Shown: positions 8,736 through 16,055 of the stretch, piece after piece
Layout: each line of letters starts with the position of its first letter
Position numbering within the stretch: position 1 is the first letter of the stretch
Source of the DNA: DASYTH01 sp035762905
Lineage (GTDB): Bacteria; Actinomycetota; Actinomycetes; Mycobacteriales; Pseudonocardiaceae
Direction of reading: 5' to 3'
Length of the DNA stretch: 64,000 bases
Assembly (NCBI RefSeq): GCF_035762905.1
Contig: NZ_DASUCC010000051.1
Location: 11,259-75,258, forward strand
Notes under the pieces: generated by a model
Told to the model about the DNA's origin: nothing
The model's input: only the letters and a program-made list of their open reading frames with translations
The model's database searches: none
Translations under genes and position numbers: made by a program

Positions 8736-8941
8736 CACGCGGCTCGCTCGAGCGCGCTTTCGGTTGCCAGCCAACGGCAGCAGGTGCACAGCGCCACCGC
8801 GGCCCGCGGGTTGGTCCACTGATCGAACCGATCGATCGCCACATCCAGCTCACCGGCGCTGCGCTCGTCATCGAACCCGAGCCCCGCTAACAGTCTGATC
8901 ACCGTTACGGAATGCACATCCTGGCTCATAGTCGTCGACAT
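8735..8941 (-). CDS. Small Cys-containing protein coupled to the YcaO gene; candidate precursor peptide or partner
   Basis: A 68-residue protein starting at ATG 8941 with a well-placed GGGAG ribosome-binding site. The middle is acidic and predicted helical (about residues 13-41). The C-terminal part carries a Cys cluster LCTCCRW (Cys52, 54, 55) and then Ala/Thr/Glu/Ser/Leu residues. Its stop codon overlaps the YcaO start, so the two are made together. An acidic leader plus a short Cys/Thr-containing tail could fit a TOMM precursor, but the tail is not rich in Ser/Thr/Cys and the direct coupling to the heterocyclase is atypical. A small zinc-binding accessory is the main alternative. No clear family was recognised. 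Confidence 0.65.
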   Translation of the reverse strand: MSTTMSQDVHSVTVIRLLAGLGFDDERSAGELDVAIDRFDQWTNPRAAVALCTCCRWLATESALERAA

Positions 8942-9142
8942 GATGGACTCCCTAGCTCGACCTGCCGAATCAACTGCTGACCTGGAAATCCTGCGCTCGG
9001 GAACACGGTTACAGCCAGTGCCGGGCTCACCGGAAACCATGTGTTCCTCATGATCCAGGGAGGAGGTGCGCACCCCGGTGCCGTGACCCGGTCACGCTCG
9101 GCCGGCGGTACGGGCGGCGCCGGCCGGAGCGGCCCGGTGGCA

Positions 9143-9181
9143 CCGTGTGGATCCCATGACCGGATCATGGAATTAACACGG
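9143..9181. promoter_or_regulatory. 39-bp compound palindrome between the YcaO and SagB operons
   Basis: The site reads CCGTGT-n5-CCATGA-n5-TCATGG-n5-ACACGG. Both nested arm pairs are perfect and symmetric, so half-sites repeat at 11-bp intervals, one helical turn. It sits in the 353-bp divergent gap 8942-9294, about 200 bp upstream of the minus-strand small gene and 114 bp upstream of the plus-strand membrane gene. That spacing suits two dimers of a regulator, plausibly the NarL-type regulator at 11360. The rest of this gap shows no convincing gene. Confidence 0.65.
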
Positions 9182-9294
9182 TCGACGCATGACGGAACAC
9201 TGGCGGCCTTGCGCGGCCCGGCCACTAACCTCGGTCCTGGATTCGGCTGCGCACACCCGATTGCGCCGGATCGTTCGACGATTGGAGATGAGTC

Positions 9295-9741
9295 GTGACG
9301 GAGATCCGCACCGAGGCGACGACGACGCCCCCGACCACGTCGAACGGCACCTTCATCCGCCACTTCCTCGAGATGGTCGTGGCGATGACCGTCGGGATGG
9401 TGGCCCTTGCACCGCTGTGGGAACTGGTCTTCGCCGGCCTCGGCGTCGAGGAGCTGTTCGACCGTCCGGATCTGTCCACGCTGGTGATGGCGACCAACAT
9501 GACCATCGGCATGACGCTGTGGATGCGGTATCGCGGTCATGACTGGGCGGCCATCGGGGAGATGGCCGCGGCGATGTACGTCCCGTTCGTCATCCTGTTC
9601 ATCCCGTTCTGGGCCGGGGCGATCAGCGGTGACGTGCTGGTCATCGCCGGGCATGTGCTGATGCTGCTGTGCATGGTGGGCGTCATGCTCCGGCGGCGCA
9701 CCGAGTACTCCACGAAACACCGCCGCACCAGGACCCGCTGA
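9295..9741 (+). CDS. Small four-TM membrane protein
   Basis: A 148-residue integral membrane protein with about four hydrophobic segments (near residues 25-50, 62-78, 90-112 and 114-131), a short polar Thr-rich N-terminus and a basic C-terminus. GTG at 9295 follows GGAGATG at good spacing. Met-rich helices such as FLEMVVAMTVGMVALAP resemble actinobacterial small membrane proteins sometimes labelled FliP-like; nothing suggests flagella here. It is 13 bp upstream of the SagB-type gene and probably cotranscribed. Roles in membrane anchoring, export or self-protection are possible; none can be shown from sequence. Confidence 0.75.
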   Translation: MTEIRTEATTTPPTTSNGTFIRHFLEMVVAMTVGMVALAPLWELVFAGLGVEELFDRPDLSTLVMATNMTIGMTLWMRYRGHDWAAIGEMAAAMYVPFVILFIPFWAGAISGDVLVIAGHVLMLLCMVGVMLRRRTEYSTKHRRTRTR

Positions 9742-9754
9742 CCGGAGCACGACC

Positions 9755-11209
9755 GTGAGCACCGCACTTTCCCTTGGTGCGCCCGCGATCATCCGGCTGT
9801 GGTCCCTTCGGGACGAGGTGACCGTGGAGGGCGACCCGGCAACGGGCAACCTGAACGTCATCACCCGGTGGGGCGAGATCGCGATCGCCGATGCCACCGC
9901 CGCCGAGCGCACCCTGCTCGACCGGCTGAGCCTGGGTCCGACCGCCATCGCCAACCTCCCCGATCTCGACCTCGCCGGCGTGGCCGGGCTGCTGGACCGG
10001 TTGCGCGCCTGCCTGGTGTACTCGCTCGGCACCGACGATCTGGTCGGAGTCCTGCTGTCCGCCGTGCCGGTGGCCGCGCAGGCGCGGTTCACGCTGCCGG
10101 ACGTCGGCCCGACCGATCTGGTCCGGCTGTCCCGATTCGCCGCGATGCGCAGCCACGGCGACGCGCTGGTGCTGGAGTCCCCGCTCGCGTGCTATCGGGT
10201 CGTGCTGCACCGGCCGATCGCGGCCTGGGTCGTCGGCGCGCTCGGCGCTCCGATCACGGTGGCCGACCTCGCCGCCAGCCTTGGCGCCGATCTCGCGCTG
10301 ATCGCCGGGGTGGTGTCCCACCTGATCGCCGCGTCGATGGTCGTGACCGGCACCCGGGACGGACGGGCGGACCCGTTCTTCGCCGAGGACCGCGACCCGG
10401 GACTGGCCCAGTGGTCGCACCATGACCTGCTCTTCCACTCGCACAGCCGGATGGGCCGGCAGGACGGACCGATCGGTGCGGTCTACCGCTACGTCGGCAC
10501 CTTCCCACCGCCGCCCGCGGTGAAGCCGGTGCCCGGCGGCCGGCGGTTCGCGCTGCCCGCACCGGGGTCGGACGCGGCCGCGGAGGTGTCGCTGACCGAG
10601 GCCATCGAGCGACGCGAGTCCGTGCGCGAGTTCGCCGAGCAGCCGCTGTCGGCCGAACAGGTGAGCGCGCTGCTCTACCGCACGGCCCGGATCCGGTCGT
10701 TGCGGCGGATGCCCGCCCCCGGCGGGGTGCCCTACACCGTCTCCGACCGCCCGTACCCGAGCAGCGGCTCCCTCTACGAGCTCGAGCTGTACCTGGCCAT
10801 GGACCGCTGCACCGGCCTGCCCCGCGGCATCTACCACTACGACCCGCTCGACCATGCCCTGACCCTGACCAGCACCGACGAGTCGGACCTCGCCAAGCTG
10901 CTGGACGACGCCGCGGTGCTGATCGGCACGCTGCGCCGGCCGGCCATGCTGATCACGATGACCGCCCGGATCGCGCGGCTGTCCTGGGTCTACGACGGCA
11001 TCGCCTACTCGACCGCACTCAAACACGTTGGTGTCCTGCAACAATCCCTTTACCTGGTCGCAACGGCCCTGGACCTGGCCCCGTGCGCCCTCGCCATCGG
11101 CGACAGCGACATCGCCACCCAGGCCCTGCACCTGGACTGGCCGGCCGAGATCAGCCTCGGCGAGTTCGCCATCGGCCTGCGGTCGAACCCGGCGGCCGGC
11201 CATGCGTGA
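9755..11209 (+). CDS. SagB-type FMN-dependent azoline dehydrogenase
   Basis: A 484-residue protein. The C-terminal half (from about residue 275) is a nitroreductase-fold SagB/ThcOx domain: RESVREF (near 287) for FMN phosphate contact, PYPSSGSLYELELY in the middle, and a YSTALKHVGVLQQSLYLVATALDL helix pair typical of the family (start quoted only: YSTALKHVGVLQQ). The N-terminal 270 residues form an additional domain, seen in longer SagB proteins, that may bind the leader. It would oxidise azolines made by the YcaO enzyme to aromatic thiazoles/oxazoles. The GTG start at 9755 follows CGGAGCACGACC. It is likely in an operon with the membrane gene upstream. Confidence 0.88.
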   Translation: MSTALSLGAPAIIRLWSLRDEVTVEGDPATGNLNVITRWGEIAIADATAAERTLLDRLSLGPTAIANLPDLDLAGVAGLLDRLRACLVYSLGTDDLVGVLLSAVPVAAQARFTLPDVGPTDLVRLSRFAAMRSHGDALVLESPLACYRVVLHRPIAAWVVGALGAPITVADLAASLGADLALIAGVVSHLIAASMVVTGTRDGRADPFFAEDRDPGLAQWSHHDLLFHSHSRMGRQDGPIGAVYRYVGTFPPPPAVKPVPGGRRFALPAPGSDAAAEVSLTEAIERRESVREFAEQPLSAEQVSALLYRTARIRSLRRMPAPGGVPYTVSDRPYPSSGSLYELELYLAMDRCTGLPRGIYHYDPLDHALTLTSTDESDLAKLLDDAAVLIGTLRRPAMLITMTARIARLSWVYDGIAYSTALKHVGVLQQSLYLVATALDLAPCALAIGDSDIATQALHLDWPAEISLGEFAIGLRSNPAAGHA

Positions 11210-11237
11210 CCGAACAGCCCTGTGCCACAACGCCTTA

Positions 11238-11280
11238 GACCAATCGCCCCTTTCCGTGATCATCCGACCGGACCAATCGC
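11238..11280. promoter_or_regulatory. Direct repeat GACCAATCGC, 33-bp period, upstream of response regulator
   Basis: The decamer GACCAATCGC occurs at 11238-11247 and again at 11271-11280. Start-to-start distance is 33 bp, about three helical turns, in the 150-bp gap between the SagB-type gene and the response regulator start at 11360. Same-face repeats are a common arrangement for response-regulator binding sites. Autoregulation is inference. Confidence 0.35.
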
Positions 11281-11359
11281 GTCCCAGGACCCCCGGTGGT
11301 GATGGAGGATGACGGCATCACCAACTCGGGATCAGGTGCTGCTGGGGAGGAGAGGCGAC

Positions 11360-11965
11360 ATGATCAAGGTCATGCTTGCCGAGGACATGCACATGGTGCG
11401 CGGCGCGCTGGTGGCGCTGCTCAACCTCGAGCCGGACATCAAGGTGGTGGCCGAGGTGTCGTCGGGGACGGACATCCTGCCGACCGCGACCAAGCACCGG
11501 CCGCATGTCGCGATCATCGACATCGACCTGCCCGGCAAGGACGGGCTGACCGCCGCCGCCGAGCTGCACGACCGGGTGCCGGGCACCCGGACGCTGATCC
11601 TTACCGGCATCGACCGGCCGGGAACCCTGCGCCGCGCCCTCGCGGCGAAGGTAAGCGGGTTCGTCCTGAAGGACGCGCCGCCGGCCGAACTGGCCGACGC
11701 GATCCGGCAGGTCGCGGCCGGACATCGGGTGGTGGACAGCCATCTCGCCCTTGCGGCGTTGGACACCGCCGACTGCCCGCTGACCGGGCGGGAGATCGAG
11801 GTGCTCCGGCTGACCGCCGAAGGCCTGGAAGTGTCGGAAATCGCCGCGAAGGTCTTCCTGTCCGCCGGCACGGTTCGCAACTACCTGACGATGATCATCA
11901 ACAAGCTCAACGCCAAGAATCGGGTCGACGCCATCCGAATCGCCAATGCTGCGGGCTGGCTCTGA
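11360..11965 (+). CDS. NarL/LuxR-family response regulator
   Basis: A 201-residue regulator with a receiver domain (residues 1-120: acidic pocket E8/D9, phosphoacceptor D54 in IIDIDLPG, conserved Lys in FVLKDA) and a C-terminal LuxR-type HTH (about 137-200, LTGREIEVLRLTAEGLEVSEIA). ATG at 11360 has a strong GGAGAGG site; an upstream in-frame ATG at 11309 lacks one. It is convergent with the single histidine kinase at 11984-13138. DesK-like HisKA_3 kinases pair with exactly this regulator class, so it probably receives phosphate from that kinase and/or the tandem kinase at 3967-6330 and controls the TOMM genes. Confidence 0.92.
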   Translation: MIKVMLAEDMHMVRGALVALLNLEPDIKVVAEVSSGTDILPTATKHRPHVAIIDIDLPGKDGLTAAAELHDRVPGTRTLILTGIDRPGTLRRALAAKVSGFVLKDAPPAELADAIRQVAAGHRVVDSHLALAALDTADCPLTGREIEVLRLTAEGLEVSEIAAKVFLSAGTVRNYLTMIINKLNAKNRVDAIRIANAAGWL

Positions 11966-11983
11966 TCGAACCAACTGCCCGGC

Positions 11984-13138
11984 TTATTGGTCCAGCGGAA
12001 TGTCGGCTCGCAGGCGGAAGTTCTGCTCGCCGATCCGCCCGGCGGTGAGCGCACCGCCGAGTTCGCCCGCCCGGGCCGCCAGGTTCCGCAACCCCTCGCC
12101 GCCGATCAGGTCCGCCGTGGGCGAAAGCGTCCCGGCCCCGTCGTTGACGATCTCGATCGAGGCCGTGCCACCGGTCTGCGCGACGGTGATCTCGCACCGC
12201 TCGGCCTTGCTGTGCCGCAGGATGTTCGTCACGCCCTCGCGGAGCACCGTGGCGAGCACCGTGCCCACCGGCACCGGCAGGGCAGGCTCGGACAGCGACA
12301 TCCGGACCTCGATGCCGGCCGAGGCAAGGACCCACTTGGCCGATCGGCACTCATCGGCGAGCGACAGCTCGCGATAATTGCTGGAGAGCGTGCGCACATC
12401 GGCGAGCGCCTGCCGCGAAATAGACAGGATGTCCGTGATCTCCGCGCCGGCCCGATCGGGATCTTTCGTCACAAGGCGGTGCGCCAGCTCACTCTTGAGG
12501 GCAATCGCCGAAATACTGTAGCCAAGGAGATCATGCACATCGCGGGCAAACCGCAAGCGTTCCTGCATAACCACGATCTGCGCGATTTCAACTCGAGCGA
12601 CATGCAACTCCGTAACCAGTTGGGCGAGCCGGGAAATTCCGAAGACAACGAGGCCGACAACCGCTGTCGATATACAGACGTACGCCACGTCCGCCGCCCG
12701 GTGGCCGAACTGGCCGGAGTTGAGCGTCTGGAGCAGACCCATGCTCGCCACCACGGCCACGAACCCCGGCAGGGACACCGCGGGCGGCAGCGCCAGGAGC
12801 AGCGATCCGGCCAGGAAACCCGGCATGACCGGCCAGGGATCGGCCAACAGGAGCACGGGCAGGTAGACCAGGACGACCAACGCGGCCAACGCCGGGTAAC
12901 CGATGAGTGACCGTGGGCGCTCGGAAAGCCGGCTGAACCACAAAATCGTCAGCAGCAACACGGCGACGAGGGAGACGAGTGAGACGGTGAGGGAAAGCCC
13001 GTTCGAGACATGCTCATCGAGAATGCGGACGAAAGCCATGGCCGCCAGCCCGCCGAAGATGGCGACGACGGTGGCGCGCGCCAATCGTGCCGGCTGGGGC
13101 CGGAATCTTATCGGCCCCCAGAGGCGCTGCGCGATCAC
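11984..13138 (-). CDS. Sensor histidine kinase, DesK-type (HisKA_3)
   Basis: 384 residues. An N-terminal membrane domain of about six TM helices (residues 21-170) is followed by a HisKA_3 helix with H202-D203 (FARDVHDLLGYSISA) and an HATPase_c domain (GVTNILRH, a VNDGAG block, and GGEGLRNLAARAGELGG). It is intact, unlike the first half of the tandem kinase. It is strikingly similar in layout and sequence to both halves of the tandem kinase, so the three modules probably arose by duplication within this locus. The GTG at 13138 lies after a G-rich site. It is convergent with the response regulator, with 18 bp between stops. Confidence 0.9.
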   Translation of the reverse strand: MIAQRLWGPIRFRPQPARLARATVVAIFGGLAAMAFVRILDEHVSNGLSLTVSLVSLVAVLLLTILWFSRLSERPRSLIGYPALAALVVLVYLPVLLLADPWPVMPGFLAGSLLLALPPAVSLPGFVAVVASMGLLQTLNSGQFGHRAADVAYVCISTAVVGLVVFGISRLAQLVTELHVARVEIAQIVVMQERLRFARDVHDLLGYSISAIALKSELAHRLVTKDPDRAGAEITDILSISRQALADVRTLSSNYRELSLADECRSAKWVLASAGIEVRMSLSEPALPVPVGTVLATVLREGVTNILRHSKAERCEITVAQTGGTASIEIVNDGAGTLSPTADLIGGEGLRNLAARAGELGGALTAGRIGEQNFRLRADIPLDQ

Positions 13139-13425
13139 ACCAGTACCCCCACGACCATTCGCACACGGACACGAGCCGTCGCCCCCGGAAACAGGAGTTC
13201 TCGTGGGCAGTTCTACACGGTGATTTCTGGCCGGACACAGTCTAACCTCAAGCTCACGTGCTTTGTTCCGCCGATCCAGCCCGAAATTTCGAGTTACCCG
13301 GGTCCGGGGAGTGCCGGCACCCGCCCGGGCGGTGCCCGGTGGCTCCGGTGGCGGTCGGGGTTTGCCTCATCCGGCCCAACGTTCGGCGGTTACCGGGCGG
13401 CGGTGCCGGGTGTTAGGTCGAAGGT

Positions 13426-14415
13426 ATGAGCATGAGAGCCGCTGTGCTGGGTGTCGCCGTAGCCGTCGGTTTCGGGTTGATCGCCGCCCCGTCGGCCCCG
13501 GCGGCACCGGCGGTGGCCGGTGCCGCCGGCTGTCCCGAGCTGATCGCGGGGTCGGCACCGCTGCTGCATCCGGAGGGCGTGACCTACTGGCCGGAGCGGG
13601 ACCGGTTCCTGGTCGGCTCGGTCACCCACGGCACCGTGTCCGTGGTGCGGCCGAACGGATCGGTGCGCACCCTGGTCGAGGACCCGACGTTGATCACCAC
13701 GATGGGGCTGGCCGTGGACGCGCGGCGCGACCGGCTGCTCGTGGTCAACGGCGATGTGGGGATCAGCGAGCACAGCACGCCGGAGACGATCAGGAAGGTC
13801 GCCGGGCTCGGCATCTTCGACCTCCGTACCGGACGCCGGATCGCCTATCACGACCTCGGCGCGCTCGTCCCGGAGCGGGAGCACTTCGGCAACGACGTGA
13901 CGATCGCACCGGACGGCACCGCGTTCGTGACCGACTCCTTCGCCGGCGCGGTCTACCGCGTCCCGGTACGCGGCGCGCCCAGCGTCGAGATCCGCGACGA
14001 CCGCCTGACCCCGGTCGTCCGCGGCAACGGCGCGAACGGCATCGTGCGTCACCCCAAGGGTTTCCTGCTGATCGCCCACTCGTCGGGTCGCGCGCTCTAC
14101 AAGCTCGCCGGATCCGACCTGACTCAGGTCGTCATCGGCGAGCCGATCGGCGCGCCGGACGGGCTGCTGCTCGACGGGCGCGGCACGTTGCACGCCATCG
14201 ACAACACCGCCGCCAACCGGGTCATCACCCTGCGCTCGACCGACGACTGGACCACGGCGGCGCTGACCGCCAGCCGCGCATGGCCGGAGCCCGCACCGAC
14301 CACCATGGCGCGCGGACGGTGCGGGATCTACGTCCTGTCCGGCCGGCTCGACCAACTACCCCCGGTGGGCAGCGACGAGTTCTTCCTGCGCCGGCTGCCC
14401 ACCACCGAGAGCTGA
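13426..14415 (+). CDS. Secreted SMP-30/gluconolactonase-like beta-propeller protein
   Basis: A 329-residue protein with a signal peptide (residues 1-27, cleaving near APA/AAP) and an SMP-30/LRE-type six-bladed propeller. Repeated blades include HPEGVTYWPERDRFLVGS, GNDVTIAPDGTAFVTDS, GANGIVRHPKGFLLIAHS and APDGLLLDGRGTLHAIDN, with Asp/Asn/Glu residues positioned to bind a central divalent metal. Family members are lactonases or esterases, or structural propellers; the substrate is unknown. ATG 13426 or the in-frame ATG at 13432, which is better spaced from GAAGG, could be the start. It is convergent with the amidohydrolase at 14418. Confidence 0.8.
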   Translation: MSMRAAVLGVAVAVGFGLIAAPSAPAAPAVAGAAGCPELIAGSAPLLHPEGVTYWPERDRFLVGSVTHGTVSVVRPNGSVRTLVEDPTLITTMGLAVDARRDRLLVVNGDVGISEHSTPETIRKVAGLGIFDLRTGRRIAYHDLGALVPEREHFGNDVTIAPDGTAFVTDSFAGAVYRVPVRGAPSVEIRDDRLTPVVRGNGANGIVRHPKGFLLIAHSSGRALYKLAGSDLTQVVIGEPIGAPDGLLLDGRGTLHAIDNTAANRVITLRSTDDWTTAALTASRAWPEPAPTTMARGRCGIYVLSGRLDQLPPVGSDEFFLRRLPTTES

Positions 14416-14417
14416 GC

Positions 14418-16022
14418 TCACCCGGCACTCCAGACGCGGCGGCCGCCGACGTAGGTGTGCCGGACACCGATGGACGCGATCCCGGCGGGGTCGATGGTGA
14501 GCGGATCCTGGTCGAGTACGACGAAGTCGGCGAGGAAGCCGGGGGCGAGCCGGCCCTTGCGGTGCTCGTCGCCACTGGCCGCGGCCGATCCCGTGGTGTA
14601 GATCGCCAGTGCCTCCGCGGCGCTGATCCGCTGGTTCTCGCCGACCCGGACGCCGTCGTCGATCCCCTGCCGGGTGACCATGCTTTGCATGCCAAGCAAC
14701 GGCTGGTACGGGCCGCACGGGTAGTCGGACGATCCGGCGACGGTCACGCCCGCGTCCAGAAACGACCGGTGGGCGAACATCCGCCGCACCCGTTCGGGGC
14801 CGTACCACGACTCCAGCGCACCGCCGTGGTAGGCGACGTAGCCGGCGAACGGCACGGCGATCAGGTCGAGCGCCCGCATCCGGCGCAGGATGTCGTCGTC
14901 GACGACGGTGCAGTGCTCGATGCGGTGCCGCAGCCCCGGCTTCGGATCGGTCCCGGCGATCTCGGCGTAGATGTCGAGCAGCAGCCGGATCGCGGTGTCA
15001 CCGTTGGCGTGCACGCCCATCCGGTTGCCGTCGGCGTGTACCCGCCGGATCGACTCGCGCAGCTCATCGGTGTCGGTGATCTGCAGACCGTGGTAGTCGG
15101 TGCCGGTGAACGGCTCGGACAGCAGGCAGGTGCGTCCGCCGATCGCCCCGTCGACGAAGGACTTCACGCCGACCAGGCGGAGCAGGTCGTCACCGAACCC
15201 GCTGCCGACGCCGAGTTCGCGGGCCTTCTGGTAGTGGTCGACCGCGAGCAGCATCCCGGTGCGCAGCGTCAGATCGCCCGAGCGCCGCGCCCGGTGCAGC
15301 AGCGCGACGTCCTCCGGACCGACCAGCGCGTCACAGATGGAGGTCAGCCCGGCCGCGTGCCACTGCTCGATGGCCCGGCGCAGGCCGGTCATGCGCTGCT
15401 GCTGGGTGCTCGGGGTGATCGGCGAGCCGGCCGTCCCGGTCGCGGCGTAGGCGACGTCGAGCAGCGCGCGTTCGATCAGCCGGCCGTCGAGCCGGCCGGC
15501 GGCGTCCCGGCCGAGGTCGCCGCCGGGTGGCGGGACGCTGTCCTCGTGGTACCCGAGGGCCCGCAACGCGGCGCTGTTGGCCACCCCCCAATGGCCCGCA
15601 ACCTGCGTGACCAGCACGGGTACCGCGCCGGCCACGGCATCGAGCGCCTCGCGGGTCAGCACCCCGGTCTTGGTGTCGTCGTAGCGGGAGCCGCGGACCC
15701 ACTCCCCCGGTGTGGCCGTCGCGGCGCGCGCACCGACCCGGTCGAGCAGCACGTCGATCGTTGCGACGGCCGCGTGCGACAGATCGAGGTGCAGCAGATC
15801 CTCGGCGGTCAGTCCGATGTGGATGTGCGCGTCGTTGAATCCGGGCACGATCGTCGCGGCGCCGAAATCCTCGACCCGGGCCCGCGGGAAGTCCGCGCGC
15901 AACCCGGACGGCGTTCCGGCGGCCACGATCCGCTCCCCGGCGACCGCGAACGCCGCCACCGGGACACCGGCCTGCGCGTGCACCAACCGAGCGGTGAAGA
16001 TGACCAGGTCAGTCTCGTTCAC
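14418..16022 (-). CDS. Amidohydrolase, YtcJ-like (amidohydrolase_3) family
   Basis: A 534-residue metal-dependent hydrolase. The early metal site HIHIGL follows the PGFNDAHIH motif near residue 63. Later metal-site regions include GVHANGDTAIRL, RIEHCTVV and the closing AGSSDYPCGPYQPL motif, all typical of YtcJ/Amidohydrolase_3 proteins. Length is normal for the family. It starts at GTG 16022. These enzymes hydrolyse amide or related bonds in small substrates; the exact one is unknown. It is 33 bp downstream of the GH43 gene on the same strand, so they may be cotranscribed, though the functions are not obviously linked. Confidence 0.88.
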   Translation of the reverse strand: MNETDLVIFTARLVHAQAGVPVAAFAVAGERIVAAGTPSGLRADFPRARVEDFGAATIVPGFNDAHIHIGLTAEDLLHLDLSHAAVATIDVLLDRVGARAATATPGEWVRGSRYDDTKTGVLTREALDAVAGAVPVLVTQVAGHWGVANSAALRALGYHEDSVPPPGGDLGRDAAGRLDGRLIERALLDVAYAATGTAGSPITPSTQQQRMTGLRRAIEQWHAAGLTSICDALVGPEDVALLHRARRSGDLTLRTGMLLAVDHYQKARELGVGSGFGDDLLRLVGVKSFVDGAIGGRTCLLSEPFTGTDYHGLQITDTDELRESIRRVHADGNRMGVHANGDTAIRLLLDIYAEIAGTDPKPGLRHRIEHCTVVDDDILRRMRALDLIAVPFAGYVAYHGGALESWYGPERVRRMFAHRSFLDAGVTVAGSSDYPCGPYQPLLGMQSMVTRQGIDDGVRVGENQRISAAEALAIYTTGSAAASGDEHRKGRLAPGFLADFVVLDQDPLTIDPAGIASIGVRHTYVGGRRVWSAG

Positions 16023-16055
16023 AGCGCCGATTCCACCACAGCGCCGCGCCGGTCC

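Noticed and set aside
9041..9298. An 85-residue plus-strand frame ending in the GTG of the membrane gene, tested as a precursor peptide
   Set aside because: No ribosome-binding site, crosses the palindrome, and the composition is like random GC-rich DNA.
6433..11263. Octamer GTGATCAT upstream of the tandem kinase (6433) and of the response regulator (11256) as a shared operator
   Set aside because: About two copies of any octamer are expected by chance in this length on both strands; not strong enough.
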